Positions 49,588 through 59,459 of a stretch of DNA of 64,000 nt are shown here, piece by piece. The DNA lies in assembly GCA_963831235.1 (NCBI GenBank), contig CAWHPS010000064.1, positions 1 through 64,000 on the forward strand, given 5' to 3'. This DNA comes from CAWHPS01 sp963831235 (lineage in GTDB: Bacteria > Fibrobacterota > OXYB2-FULL-49-7 > JAEUSG01). The notes beneath the pieces were generated by a model. The model had not been told where the DNA came from, searched no databases, and was given only the letters and a program-made list of their open reading frames with translations. Position 1 is the first letter of the stretch, and each line of letters opens with the position of its first letter. Made by a program: the position numbers and the translations under genes.

Positions 49588-51573
49588 TTAATCAGTTTTT
49601 AGAATTTTATCGCGTAGGGCATTGAGGCCCATATTGAACTTATCTATTTCAGATTTCATTTTGACAATTACCTTATTCGTCTCTGGTTCACCTCTTACTG
49701 CCTTGAAATCCCTGTTAATGTCTTCAGCATCTCCGTCAAGGCCGTAACTTATCCTGGCAAAGTCCTCAAACTCCTTGCCTGCATCAGAGAGCGTCATGTT
49801 GGAGATTTTCCTGTTTAACGTGCTCCACTCTTCAAGAAGCTCAAACGCTTTTTCTTTTGTCAATGATTCAGGCGAAATCCCTATCTCGTCTTTAAACCTC
49901 TTATATGCATAAGCCCATTCACAATCCCTGTAAGATTCATGCACTGATTTAAAGGCGGATGTTACATCCATTGGGGTTTTATATTTTCCATTTTCCAGTG
50001 ATTCAAGTATGCCACTATATGATTTTTTTGTACAAAGCATTCCGCTTATATCAACCCAATCCGTATCAGAATCTACCGAAGGACTAAGCTTCTTAAGTGC
50101 TTCCATAAAGGAAATTCCATTGTTAAGAAGCGCCTCTATCTTCATAAAAACATGCTGATATAGATAACGTTTGATGGTCATATCATAATACTTAGCCCCG
50201 TTTTTAAGAAGTAAGCGGCTTAAAACCGTTCCGCCGTAATTTAGATATTCAACCTCTTTTGGGGTTTCAGCATACAGTTTTAAAAGAATATCACGGCCGC
50301 GGATCATTTTTTCTACCGTATAAGGAGAATAAACAGCAGGGTTAACAAGGTCTGTCTTGGCTTTACACCTGCGCCTGTCGCGGAAAGACCATTTTTCCTG
50401 ATCACGGATTGTGCCCACAGTAATAAGGTTCATAGCAGGCGTCAGATAGCTCTTGCCGCCGCTTTCGGATATGTAGGAAAAAGGCAAGTCTGGAATGTTG
50501 ATATTGGACATGTGCTTTCCGATTACAACGCAGAATGGCGCAAGGTGGGCTTCAAGCAGAAGATACGAGAATGAACCTGTCTTGCATCCGCGCTCGAGTA
50601 TGCCCTGATGCACAGGCCCGAGTTTATACATGTGATTGCTGTGATTGGTGCCTGAACCTGCGTTGTAGAAAGAGTACATGGCTGCAATAAGCAGCGTTGA
50701 TTTGTGATGCGTGACAGTATACGGGCCGGCATAAATTGAACAAGCTTCTCCGTGAAACCCTTCACAGTTCGCGAAAAAGACCGAATTCTCGGCTGAGAAC
50801 TGTTTGCCCATGCGTGCGCCCTGGCCCACAAAGACACGGCTCATAAGGGAATGCGTTGTGATATGCCCACCGGATAAAAGAACAAAGGATTCCGCAATAA
50901 CTCCGTCGCTGATAATTGCCGGGTCTTCCTCGCAACTTATTATGGTGCCGTTCCTAAGGGATGTTGCCCCAGACACAACAGCATAACTGCCAATGCGCAC
51001 ATTAACGATAGCCCCGCAGTTAATGACCTTTGCACACTTGCCCACAATCCCTTTTTCACCTTTCAGCTTTTCTATTTCATTGCCCAGGATTGTTTCAAGG
51101 GCTTTTACTGCATTCGGCCTGTAGCGACATATTGAAAGCACATAAGCAAGCTGGGATGTAAGGTGCTCGGACAAGGTCACTTCCCTGCCGCCGGCCTCGT
51201 TTAAGGCATCAACACGTATGCCTTGACCAAATGAAGTACCGGGTTCGACGGACATTCCTGCCACATTAATTATAAAGGCATTATCCATTATATTGTAATT
51301 GGCCAGGTGCGTACCAATATTGCGAATAACAACATTGTCTCCAACATGGACATCAGACAAAAGCGCGTTCATTATTCCGCACTGATATTCCGTTCCCTCT
51401 TCTTTAATGGTCCCTGTATTACGCCCAAGAAAAATATCGCCATCGAATATTACGTTCCTCACACGCTCCGGCAAAAACCCGTCTGTTACGCCGATTTTGT
51501 TCCAATCGGTTGATGTGCAGCCGTTTCTTTGAAGGACTTCAATCTCCTGCTTGCTTAATTTTCTTGCCATCAT
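49588..51573 (-). CDS. DUF4954 family protein (left-handed beta-helix type)
   Basis: The 661-residue protein matches the DUF4954 family seen in Bacteroidota and relatives. It begins KQEIEVLQRNGCTSTDWNKI. The middle has many hexapeptide-like segments (CGIMNALLSDVHVGDNVVIR, AKVINCGAIVNVRIGSYAVV), consistent with the left-handed beta-helix of acyl- and nucleotidyltransferases, and GSGTNHSNHMYKLGPVHQG with multiple His. The last 250 residues are helical. The function is unknown. It follows the AAC(3)-like gene by 10 bases and precedes the acyl carrier protein by 17. Confidence 0.82.
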   Translation of the reverse strand: MMARKLSKQEIEVLQRNGCTSTDWNKIGVTDGFLPERVRNVIFDGDIFLGRNTGTIKEEGTEYQCGIMNALLSDVHVGDNVVIRNIGTHLANYNIMDNAFIINVAGMSVEPGTSFGQGIRVDALNEAGGREVTLSEHLTSQLAYVLSICRYRPNAVKALETILGNEIEKLKGEKGIVGKCAKVINCGAIVNVRIGSYAVVSGATSLRNGTIISCEEDPAIISDGVIAESFVLLSGGHITTHSLMSRVFVGQGARMGKQFSAENSVFFANCEGFHGEACSIYAGPYTVTHHKSTLLIAAMYSFYNAGSGTNHSNHMYKLGPVHQGILERGCKTGSFSYLLLEAHLAPFCVVIGKHMSNINIPDLPFSYISESGGKSYLTPAMNLITVGTIRDQEKWSFRDRRRCKAKTDLVNPAVYSPYTVEKMIRGRDILLKLYAETPKEVEYLNYGGTVLSRLLLKNGAKYYDMTIKRYLYQHVFMKIEALLNNGISFMEALKKLSPSVDSDTDWVDISGMLCTKKSYSGILESLENGKYKTPMDVTSAFKSVHESYRDCEWAYAYKRFKDEIGISPESLTKEKAFELLEEWSTLNRKISNMTLSDAGKEFEDFARISYGLDGDAEDINRDFKAVRGEPETNKVIVKMKSEIDKFNMGLNALRDKILKTD

Positions 51574-51583
51574 TCATCTTTCG

Positions 51584-52631
51584 TTAATAGGATATTCTCT
51601 TTTCACCGGGTTTTAAAAGCTCCAGGTATTGTTTGTCTATTCCTGATTTTATTTTTCCAGAATCCCATGCGCCGTTTTTATCAGCATACAGATATTTGAA
51701 TATATCCACGCTGTTTTTGCAGTCATAGTTTATCCCACATGTATCAGGTGTATTGCAGAAAAGTATGTCGGGCTCAACTGGAAACACCTTTTCGGTAAAG
51801 TATTTTGCCATTTCTTTGGCGTTGAAATAGTAAACAATACCTCGCCCAAGCTTTCCCTCTTTTAATAAGCCTGAATTGCGCATGGCCGTTATTGCCCTTG
51901 TCTTCCTTTTGTGTTCGTCGTAAAAATCACGGTGAAGATGCGGCACCCAATTCTGGCTGAAAAGCCGTTTCAAACCATTCCACTCGGCTGCCACAGCCCC
52001 TGCAAAATAATCGGCAGTCTGCTGGAAAGATAAGGGTTTCATAAGAATGAAAACTTGTATTGGACTTGAGAGTTTCGCCTATGAAAAATATTATACCATC
52101 AAGGCCTATGACTTTTGTGAAAGCATTGTGTATCCCCACGGGCTGGGAAAATGGACCGTGCCCACGCACCAGATATTCAGCTTCTTTACCAATGGCAGCA
52201 ATGGAGTGTGACGGGTGCTCGCTCCTTATTGCCCTGTCGTCATAAATTATTGACTGCGTAAAAGACCCAACAAGAGATGGGGTCTTTTCCCTGTTGTAAT
52301 ATCCGTCATCAACCAGGGTACGCTTTATGACCTTGCCTTCAGCATCTCGCTCCAGATCAACCTTGAGATTGCTAGGGGCATAATTCCCGATAAAATTACA
52401 CGAATGTGTTGGAACAAAGATTGTGCCCTGCGGGCCTATGGCCTCGAGAAACGCATTAATAACGGTTTTGGCAATGGGGTTGAGTCCGCGTTTTTCTTCG
52501 GATGCGCTTACAGGTGTATCTGCAATAAGGCCTATGCTTATTAGATTTGAGTGAATGCCGACTGTCCGGCCCTGAATTCCGCACGCACTAAGCTCTTCTA
52601 CAAGTTCCTTCATGGATCGTTTGGCAGCCAT
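51584..52631 (-). pseudogene. AAC(3)-like acetyltransferase, one frameshift
   Basis: From ATG 52631 the frame gives the AAC(3) (antibiotic_NAT) fold: GIQGRTVGIHSNLISIGLIA, FVPTHSCNFIG, TPSLVGSFTQSI, SEHPSHSIAAIGKEAEYLVR, HGPFSQPVG and SNTSFHSYE, the HxxE site being at residues about 198-201. It then derails. The next frame, from about 52040, continues with AITAMRNSGLLKEGKLGRGI, which fits the C-terminal end of AAC(3) proteins, and ends at 51584. The joined product is about 345 residues, longer than resistance enzymes. In this operon an acyl transfer to a sugar amine is more likely than antibiotic resistance. Confidence 0.65.
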
Positions 52632-52645
52632 TGGGGGTCCTTTTA

Positions 52646-53464
52646 TTAAAGATTCTTTAAAAGCGTGTCAGGGGCAAGGTTGTCTTTTTCAATATCCTTG
52701 AAATAGTTGACGGTCTTGACCTTGCATTCTGTTGTTGAAATGTCGTCGCAGACAATTATGCCTTTTGGGTGCAGTTGAAGTCCGGAAACCGTCCACATGT
52801 GGTTTACGCCTTCTTCCACTACTTTCTGAAGAGCGATTGCCTTGCTGTGTCCGTTGATGATGATAAGCACTTCCTCTGAGTCAAGCACTGTGCCCACTCC
52901 CACTGTGAGGGCAGTCTTTGGAACGAGGCTAAGCTCGTTATTAAAGAAACGGGCGTTTGCAACTATGGTATCGTAAGTCAGCGTCTTTACACGAGTGCGC
53001 GATGCAAGGGATGATCCGGGTTCGTTAAAAGCAATGTGTCCATCCGGGCCAATGCCTCCCACAAAAAGGTTTATCTTTCCATAACCCTTTATCTTGGCTT
53101 CATAGCGCTCGCATTCTGCAACAAGATCATCTGCATTGCCGTTTAGAATGTTTACATTATCCTTTGGTATGTCAAGGTGCTTAAAGAAGTTGTTCCACAT
53201 AAAGCTGTGATAGCTCTCGGGGTGATCCTGCGGAAGATTTACATATTCATCCATATTGAATGTCACCACATTCTTGAAAGAGACTGTACCTGCTTTGTTC
53301 AGGGTAATCAGGTGTTTATACATGCCGAGCGGAGATGACCCTGTTGGAAGGCCTAAAATAAATGGTTTCTTTTCTGTTGGTTTGGCCTGGATAATCTTTC
53401 TTGCAACATAGTTGCCGGCCCACTGGCTGATTAAATCATAATTCTTCTGGATGATGATTCGCAT
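52646..53464 (-). CDS. nagB: Glucosamine-6-phosphate deaminase
   Basis: NagB converts glucosamine-6-phosphate to fructose-6-phosphate and ammonia. The motifs are LGLPTGSSPLGMYKHL (phosphate binding), VVTFNMDEYVNLP (catalytic Asp), and GGIGPDGHIAFNEPGSSLAS with the ring-opening His. The length of 272 is normal. It is the first gene of the operon that runs to miaA, followed after 14 bases by the AAC(3)-like gene, suggesting a link to amino sugars. The Phe/Tyr-rich end is also normal. Confidence 0.94.
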   Translation of the reverse strand: MRIIIQKNYDLISQWAGNYVARKIIQAKPTEKKPFILGLPTGSSPLGMYKHLITLNKAGTVSFKNVVTFNMDEYVNLPQDHPESYHSFMWNNFFKHLDIPKDNVNILNGNADDLVAECERYEAKIKGYGKINLFVGGIGPDGHIAFNEPGSSLASRTRVKTLTYDTIVANARFFNNELSLVPKTALTVGVGTVLDSEEVLIIINGHSKAIALQKVVEEGVNHMWTVSGLQLHPKGIIVCDDISTTECKVKTVNYFKDIEKDNLAPDTLLKNL

Positions 53465-53559
53465 GTTTCCCCCGTTATTGTTAGTATATAAACCTTTAAA
53501 TCAATTAAAACAAGTAACAGAAAATAATGATTGTTCTCTTATGATTTCAAGAAAAGTAA

Positions 53560-54417
53560 TCAATTGACATTGGAAAGTTTGCGTAAAAACTCATCAGGAC
53601 CCAATTCCTGCATTTTAATACTGCTCTTGGCACAGGTTGAAAGATTGTATTTTACTGACACATGACGCTCTTTTGCACTTTCCGGACATCCGATTACATA
53701 CCCGAATATCTGATTGTTTTCAACTGCTATGCGTGCAATACGGGAGTGAACATCAGGAATGAAAAATGCTATGCCCGGGGCCATAAAGAACACGCTTTTG
53801 TCGGTATCAAATAGTATTTCAGTGACATTGGCGCTGTCATCCGAACGAAGCGAACCTTCAATATTGCGCGCCAGTTTGATTTTTGCACCAAATGTATATG
53901 GAAGTTCCTGTGTATAAGCCTCATTAAGTTCTATGCTTATACGGTGCTCTTTGTCCCTGCAAAACAGAATAATGTTTTTAAAGTTGCTGTATTTAATTTC
54001 AGGAGGCGGAAGCTTGCTCTTTAAAACGTTTTGGTCATTTTCTTTTACCGGATTATTAAAGAGAGGTTCTATTCTGGCAAATGCGCTGCTGAAATCCCCA
54101 CCCCTGATAATAAGCCTCAACCGGCCGTTAAGTAATGCAGGATCATTTTTATAAAAACGATAAATGCCATTAAGGATATCGATCTGCGGCATTCTTGAAT
54201 GTACCTTGCATTTTGCCGCATCATGTCCGAATTTATAAAGCGCTTCAGAGTCCAAAATTCGATCCTCTTTCACAGGGGTAGAAATAGCGGGTTTTGCGTT
54301 TTGTTTGACAATTTTTCTGTTCGAATGTGCTTTTTCATTCTTACTCGATTTTTTTGCACCTGAGAAAGAAAGAAAAATTAAAATAAACAGGATAAGAATC
54401 AATAATTTGCGGGTCAT
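53560..54417 (-). CDS. Hypothetical secreted protein
   Basis: The 285 residues begin with a signal peptide (LLILILFILIFLSFSGAKKS), then a basic low-complexity stretch (KNEKAHSNRKIVKQNAKPAI). The rest, with YKFGHDAAKCKVHSRMPQID and DSANVTEILFDTDKSVFFMA, shows no family I know. One short segment (INGIYRFYKNDPALLNGRLR) resembles proteins that export or modify surface proteins (AgmX/PglI_TonB-like C-terminal domains), only weakly. It is 95 bases upstream of nagB on the same strand and divergent from the helicase gene. Confidence 0.6.
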   Translation of the reverse strand: MTRKLLILILFILIFLSFSGAKKSSKNEKAHSNRKIVKQNAKPAISTPVKEDRILDSEALYKFGHDAAKCKVHSRMPQIDILNGIYRFYKNDPALLNGRLRLIIRGGDFSSAFARIEPLFNNPVKENDQNVLKSKLPPPEIKYSNFKNIILFCRDKEHRISIELNEAYTQELPYTFGAKIKLARNIEGSLRSDDSANVTEILFDTDKSVFFMAPGIAFFIPDVHSRIARIAVENNQIFGYVIGCPESAKERHVSVKYNLSTCAKSSIKMQELGPDEFLRKLSNVN

Positions 54418-54481
54418 ATTTATGCTTTTAAAATAGTTTACACATAAACTTGAATCAATTAATTGTGGATAATAACAGGCA

Positions 54482-56104
54482 ATGGATAAAAATCAACTGA
54501 TTGTAAACGACACAGCAGCACTTTCAGGTAAAAGCCTCCAAATACTTGAGTCCTGCAATCCGGAACAACAAGAAGCCATTCTGCACAACCATACTGCTTG
54601 TGGGCCGCTCCTTGTGCTTGCCGGCGCAGGCACGGGCAAAACAACTGTCCTTACCCGGCGTCTAGCCTATTTATACGTAAATGGAGTAAGAGCCGAAAAT
54701 CTTCTCGCGCTCACATTTACCCGCGCCGCAGCTTCTGAAATGAAGGAACGGGCATTATTGCTTTGCCAAAAGTTTTCAGTGGAAAATTCCAATCCACTTA
54801 ACATGACTGTCTCAACATTTCACGCCCTGTCGCTTGGAATAGCAAGGGATGTTGTTTGTGGCGAATCAAACCTTAAAAGAGCTGGATTTTCAAGTAGCAG
54901 TGTCAGACTGATCGAAGAAAAAGAAACAAACGAAATTATAATGTCTTTAAGAAAAACCATAATTGATTCAATGCAGCGAGAAAACCTTCCAATCCCGAGG
55001 TTTAATGAAACATTGGACATGCTTGAAAGGCTTAGAAATCATTTTGATTCACCTGAAACAATAGAATTTGAAAAGTGGGGCATAGGACAATGGAAGGATT
55101 ATTATTCAGCCCTATGGAACTCTTTTACTGCTTTAAAAAGAGAAAAAGGGCTCCTGGATTTTAATGATATGACATCAACCGCAAACAGTATTCTCGAAAA
55201 GTCACCCGAGGTCCTGGAGCATTACAAAAAGAAATACACTTATATATTGGTTGATGAATATCAGGATACAAACATGCCACAATATCATCTATTAAAGCTA
55301 CTGGCGGGGCAAAACCCTAACCTTTTTATTGTCGGCGATGACGATCAGTCCATCTACAGGTTCCGTGGCGCGGACATAAGAAACATACTCAGCTTTACCA
55401 CGGATTTCCCAGGTGCAAGAATAATCAAGCTTACAACAAACTATCGAAGCACCCAAAAAATATTGACCCTTGCCAACAATATATTCAAAGATAAGAAAGC
55501 TGAACTTAAGAAAGTCCTCAGACCTTTCGAAACAAACAAACATCCTTCATTTATTGCAAACAAAGGCATTAAAATATGCAGGTTTCCAAATGATCAGGAG
55601 GAAGCGCAGTTTGTTTTAAGCGAAATCAAACGGATTATATCAACATTGGGGTTCGGTTTTCATGATATAGCCATACTTTTCAGGCTGAATCATCAGGAGG
55701 AACAATGGAAAACAGCACTGACTCAAAACAATATACCCATACAATCGGACAACATTCCAAATGCAGTCACATTATCAACCATTCATGGAGCAAAGGGATT
55801 GGAATATCCCATTGTCTTTTATGTGGGACTGGAAGAGAAAATTTCTCCAAACTATAATAAATCAGCAGGAGCATCGAAAGAAGAGATGCACGAAATTATT
55901 GAAGAGGAAAAAAGGCTTTTTTATGTGGGTGTAACACGCGCGCGATACAGGCTTTACCTTACCGCAGCAAAGGAACGCAAATGGTACGGCAGAACAAGAA
56001 AATTCAAACCCTCACGGTTTTTAAAAGTTGTGCCTTGGAAAACAAAAGAGAGAAAGCCATTTTTTAAAACATTGATGGATTTTCTGATTGAGAAACAAAC
56101 ATAA
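54482..56104 (+). CDS. UvrD/Rep-type superfamily 1 helicase lacking the 2B domain
   Basis: All SF1A motifs are present: the Q-motif NPEQQEAIL, motif I VLAGAGTGKTTVLTRR, Ia ALTFTRAAASEM, II YILVDEYQDTN, III IVGDDDQSIYRFRGAD, IV TTNYRSTQKI, V LSTIHGAKGLEYPIVF and VI LFYVGVTRARYRLYLT. At 540 residues it is about 150 short. The gap is between NNIPIQ and AVTLSTIHGAKGLE (about residues 420-434), where Rep and UvrD have the whole 2B subdomain. It unwinds or translocates on DNA; the lack of 2B predicts relaxed autoinhibition. It is plus-strand and monocistronic. Confidence 0.9.
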   Translation: MDKNQLIVNDTAALSGKSLQILESCNPEQQEAILHNHTACGPLLVLAGAGTGKTTVLTRRLAYLYVNGVRAENLLALTFTRAAASEMKERALLLCQKFSVENSNPLNMTVSTFHALSLGIARDVVCGESNLKRAGFSSSSVRLIEEKETNEIIMSLRKTIIDSMQRENLPIPRFNETLDMLERLRNHFDSPETIEFEKWGIGQWKDYYSALWNSFTALKREKGLLDFNDMTSTANSILEKSPEVLEHYKKKYTYILVDEYQDTNMPQYHLLKLLAGQNPNLFIVGDDDQSIYRFRGADIRNILSFTTDFPGARIIKLTTNYRSTQKILTLANNIFKDKKAELKKVLRPFETNKHPSFIANKGIKICRFPNDQEEAQFVLSEIKRIISTLGFGFHDIAILFRLNHQEEQWKTALTQNNIPIQSDNIPNAVTLSTIHGAKGLEYPIVFYVGLEEKISPNYNKSAGASKEEMHEIIEEEKRLFYVGVTRARYRLYLTAAKERKWYGRTRKFKPSRFLKVVPWKTKERKPFFKTLMDFLIEKQT

Positions 56105-56182
56105 AACCAGTATTATTGGGGTCTTATTACCCTGCGAGCTGCTTTTTGCTACCGAAACCACAGTTAGAGGCACCTGATTGAA

Positions 56183-57010
56183 TTAACGACTCTTCGATGG
56201 TGTGGTCCCTTTTATTTTTTTATAAATCTTTGAAAAATAAAACTGATCGCAGAATGAAAGTGAATCAGCTACCTCACCAATACTCAACTCCGGTCTTTCT
56301 TTAAGAATGGTTTCAGCTCTGTCAAGCTTTTTATCAATTACATACCGCCTAAAACTCTTTTTCATTTCCCTTGAAAACAAGTGGGTGATGGTTGATCTGC
56401 TTCGCCCACAATGAAGGGCCACATTATTAAGTGTAATGGCCTTATCCATGTTTGATTCAATATATGTCAAGGCCTTTGACAGAATAAGATTACGCTTGAT
56501 GGAAATCAGATTGCTTTTTATGATATACCCTACAAGCAGGGAAAAAAGACGTAAGATATTCTTGAGACGAATCGAATCAATGTATGGTTGGTTGTCAAAC
56601 ACCTTTTGTAAATAAACCCTTTGCCTCACATTTGCACACTTCCCCAGCAGGGTCTTGCTGATTTTCCTGGAGCTTCTGATTTGGCCAATCATGATGAAAC
56701 CTATCAATTCATCCAGCGCATAGATCGGTGCAATTGATTCCGTCAAGCCAGCGTGGCACTTATAGGTCAAAGTCTGTCGCGTATTTGCGCAAAGCACTCT
56801 CTTTTCATCATCACAGAGCCGGCATTGATGCAAGAGTCCAAGGTCCTGACGGATAAAAGAACAGAGAGAGGAGGCGCCCATACCTTTTGCTGAAGACATT
56901 TCCCGCCCTATTCTTGACATAAATGCAATACGAACACCCAGTAAATTGGAAAACGTTTCGAAAATAGACCTTACGTCATCCTGTAAAATAATCTCCAGAT
57001 TATCGGTCAT
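56183..57010 (-). CDS. AraC-family regulator with PocR sensory domain
   Basis: Residues about 5-165 form a PocR-type sensory domain with the Cys cluster LCSFIRQDLGLLHQCRLCDD and YKCHAGLTESIAPI. The C-terminal 100 residues are an AraC DNA-binding domain with two helix-turn-helix units (LNNVALHCGRSRSTITHLFS and IGEVADSLSFCDQFYFSKIY). PocR domains sense small carbon compounds such as propanediol in known cases. It is divergent from the URO-D family gene with 110 bases between, so it probably controls that gene. Confidence 0.88.
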   Translation of the reverse strand: MTDNLEIILQDDVRSIFETFSNLLGVRIAFMSRIGREMSSAKGMGASSLCSFIRQDLGLLHQCRLCDDEKRVLCANTRQTLTYKCHAGLTESIAPIYALDELIGFIMIGQIRSSRKISKTLLGKCANVRQRVYLQKVFDNQPYIDSIRLKNILRLFSLLVGYIIKSNLISIKRNLILSKALTYIESNMDKAITLNNVALHCGRSRSTITHLFSREMKKSFRRYVIDKKLDRAETILKERPELSIGEVADSLSFCDQFYFSKIYKKIKGTTPSKSR

Positions 57011-57120
57011 GAGGTTAATTTAAATAATTCCAATTGCATAAAAACACATTTTATTTGCTGCATCCTCCATTCCCTTTTTCAGGCTTTTAACTTATATTAA
57101 TATAAAAACAGGAGGTTGCC

Positions 57121-58128
57121 ATGACAAAGAAAGATGTTGTCAAAGCTGTTCTTAATGGAAAAAAACCGGACTATGTTCCCTGGCAGATTGGTTTTACTAA
57201 AGAGGCTACAGAAGCCGTAATTCATCATTATGGTACAGTGGACCTTCAACCAATTCTACAAAACCATATCCACGCACTTGGATTTTCAGATTCAGTCGTG
57301 GAATCTTTGGGCAATGAATGCGTGCAGGATTGTTTCGGAGTTGTATGGGATCGCAGTGTGGACAAGGATATTGGTGTTGTAAAAGGACAGGTTCTGGAAG
57401 AACCAACGCTATCCGGTTTCAAAATGCCAAACCCGGTCAACCCGTTGGTTTTTAGCAGACTTCAGGACCAAATAAACATTGCTAATGGACGGTTTGTCCA
57501 GTTCTGTATTGGTTTTTCCCTTTATGAACGGGCATGGACGCTTCGTGGAATGGAAAACCTGATGATGGACTTCTACGACAATCCTGATTTTGTTAACGAA
57601 CTTTTAAACGCTATTGCGGATTATAATATTGCCCAGATACGTGAGGCCCTGAAATATGACGGTATTGACGCAATACATTTTGGTGATGACTGGGGTCAGC
57701 AAAAAGGACTCCAGATGGGGCCTGCCAAATGGCGTGAATTCATCCTCCCTGTTCTGAAGCGGATGTATAAAGTCGCAAAGGACGCCGGTAAGTATGTAAC
57801 AATACATTCCTGCGGTGATGTGCATGAGGTTTTTGACGATCTGATTGATGCTGGCCTTAACTGCTTCAACCCCTTTCAACCTGAAGTCATGGATGTTGAT
57901 GCGCTTATCAACGGATATCGTGGGAGACTTTCTTTCTGGGGTGGTCTATCAACACAAAAGAGCCTCCCTTTCGGTTCAAAAGCCGATGTGGAAAAAGCTG
58001 TAAATCATTTGCTGGATATTGGAAAAGAGGGCGGTCTTATTCTTGCACCAGCCCATTCTGTTAAGAGAGATGTGCCCGTGGAAAATATTGTTGCTTTAAT
58101 CGAAACCGTTCAAAATCAAATTAAATAA
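57121..58128 (+). CDS. URO-D family protein (methylcobamide methyltransferase-like)
   Basis: The 335 residues have the uroporphyrinogen-decarboxylase fold in its methyltransferase form. YVPWQIGFTKEATEAV, FGDDWGQQKGLQMGPAKWRE and the Zn-binding-like segment TIHSCGDVHEVFDDLIDAGL match MtaA/CmuA-like proteins that move methyl groups between methylcobamide and thiols; they are not true HemE, which has an N-terminal RxP motif missing here. FWGGLSTQKSLPFG and GGLILAPAHSV lie near the end. AGGAGG is 5 bases before the ATG. No corrinoid protein is nearby. It is divergent from the PocR regulator. Confidence 0.8.
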   Translation: MTKKDVVKAVLNGKKPDYVPWQIGFTKEATEAVIHHYGTVDLQPILQNHIHALGFSDSVVESLGNECVQDCFGVVWDRSVDKDIGVVKGQVLEEPTLSGFKMPNPVNPLVFSRLQDQINIANGRFVQFCIGFSLYERAWTLRGMENLMMDFYDNPDFVNELLNAIADYNIAQIREALKYDGIDAIHFGDDWGQQKGLQMGPAKWREFILPVLKRMYKVAKDAGKYVTIHSCGDVHEVFDDLIDAGLNCFNPFQPEVMDVDALINGYRGRLSFWGGLSTQKSLPFGSKADVEKAVNHLLDIGKEGGLILAPAHSVKRDVPVENIVALIETVQNQIK

Positions 58129-58239
58129 TCTGTCCATATTTTAGCGTCCCCTGGATTTCGACAGATTCATTTGATGACGCCATTACACCCTGGAGCCTCG
58201 CCGTAAGGCCTCGATCCTAATTGCCCTGGTTGTTATGAA

Positions 58240-59459
58240 TCACCTTATTATTATCATTTTTCCAGCTTGGATTCGGCTATTCTGAATAAACTTATAAAAA
58301 TATGTTCCTGGGGTTAAATTTGAAGTTTTAAAAGAAAGCGTATGAGGTCCTGTTTCTAAATTTCCTGAAAATATCGTCATTATTTCCTTTCCAGCAATGT
58401 CGAATATTTTAAGTTCAGCTTTACCGGTTCTTTCCATGAACACATTAAACCATATACCTGCATTTGAAGGGTTGGGAAAATAACGTACAAATGGCAGCGT
58501 ACTGATTAATGCATGGTCAGATGGTTTTTCAACATTCACCACTTCCAGTCGATCTCGTTTCCATACCCCATTCCCCCAGGCCCCACAATAATAATCCGTT
58601 CCATCCAAACAAATTGACATTACAGCATTTCGGGTCAGACCATCACTCAGATTGCTCCATTGAGTATCCGCAGCGGATTTTACAAAAACACCTGTCCACG
58701 TTCCGGCAATGATTTTATTGCTGTCAACCAAAAGAACGTTTATGAATTTGTCAGCCAATCCATTATTCATGGCTTTCCATTCAGGGCCATCAAAAGTATT
58801 TACATATATGCCACTATCAGTCCCCGCATAGATCAACCCTTCGGCATAGCAAACCGTATAAATTTTTGCACTTGTTGATAAACCAGTCTTATTTACCGAC
58901 CAATCAGAGCCTCTATTCATGGAAATGTAAACCCCGCCTCCGGTACCGGCAAGCAATGTGTCACCATTTGCCCATAGGGAAAACACATACTTATTGCGCA
59001 TGTTTGTTATAATGGGTGTCCAGGTTTTACCGCTATCAGGGGATGTGTAAACACCGCCGCTCTGGGTCCCTGCATATAGTGTACTTCCATCAGAAATCAG
59101 TGCATTAATAAAACGGTTTCTGAGGCCCTCGTTTACCAGCGACCAACTCACGCCATTGTCACGTGACACATAAACACCGCCGATGTTCGAGTTAAAAGAT
59201 GCACTATCCGTTCCACAAAAGAAAAGAGACCCCATTCTGCAAAGCGCGCCGATGTTTTTATTTGTAAGTCCGCTGTCAGTCTCGGTCCAGGTCAAACCTT
59301 TATCAATTGATCTGAACAAACCCAGCCCACCGGTATGCTCTCTGGTTCGAATCATGCTGCCTGTTGCGGATCCAGCCAGAATACAAGAATCATTTGAAGC
59401 CATGGCGTATATATATGAGTTTATAATACCAGAGTTTCTCTGGTTCCATGATTCTCCAT
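58240..59459 (-). pseudogene. C-terminal part of a secreted beta-propeller protein, interrupted by IS21
   Basis: The fragment contains about seven propeller units with the pattern G.YVSRDNGVSWSLVNEGL or GVYTSPDSGKTWTPI, and a sorting tail (VRYFPNPSNAGIWFNVFMER, ending GTYFYKFIQNSRIQAGKMII). On the minus strand it starts in mid-gene at 59459, where the IS21 element begins. Its missing N-terminal part is at 63611-64000. Removing the element and one CCAT copy restores an unbroken frame: YRSDDDGESWNQRNSG. It is a close relative of the protein at 36197-37789. Confidence 0.85.

Noticed and set aside
51584..52631. AAC(3) gene as aminoglycoside resistance
   Set aside because: It is in a chromosomal operon with housekeeping and amino-sugar genes, is longer than resistance enzymes and shows no mobile context.
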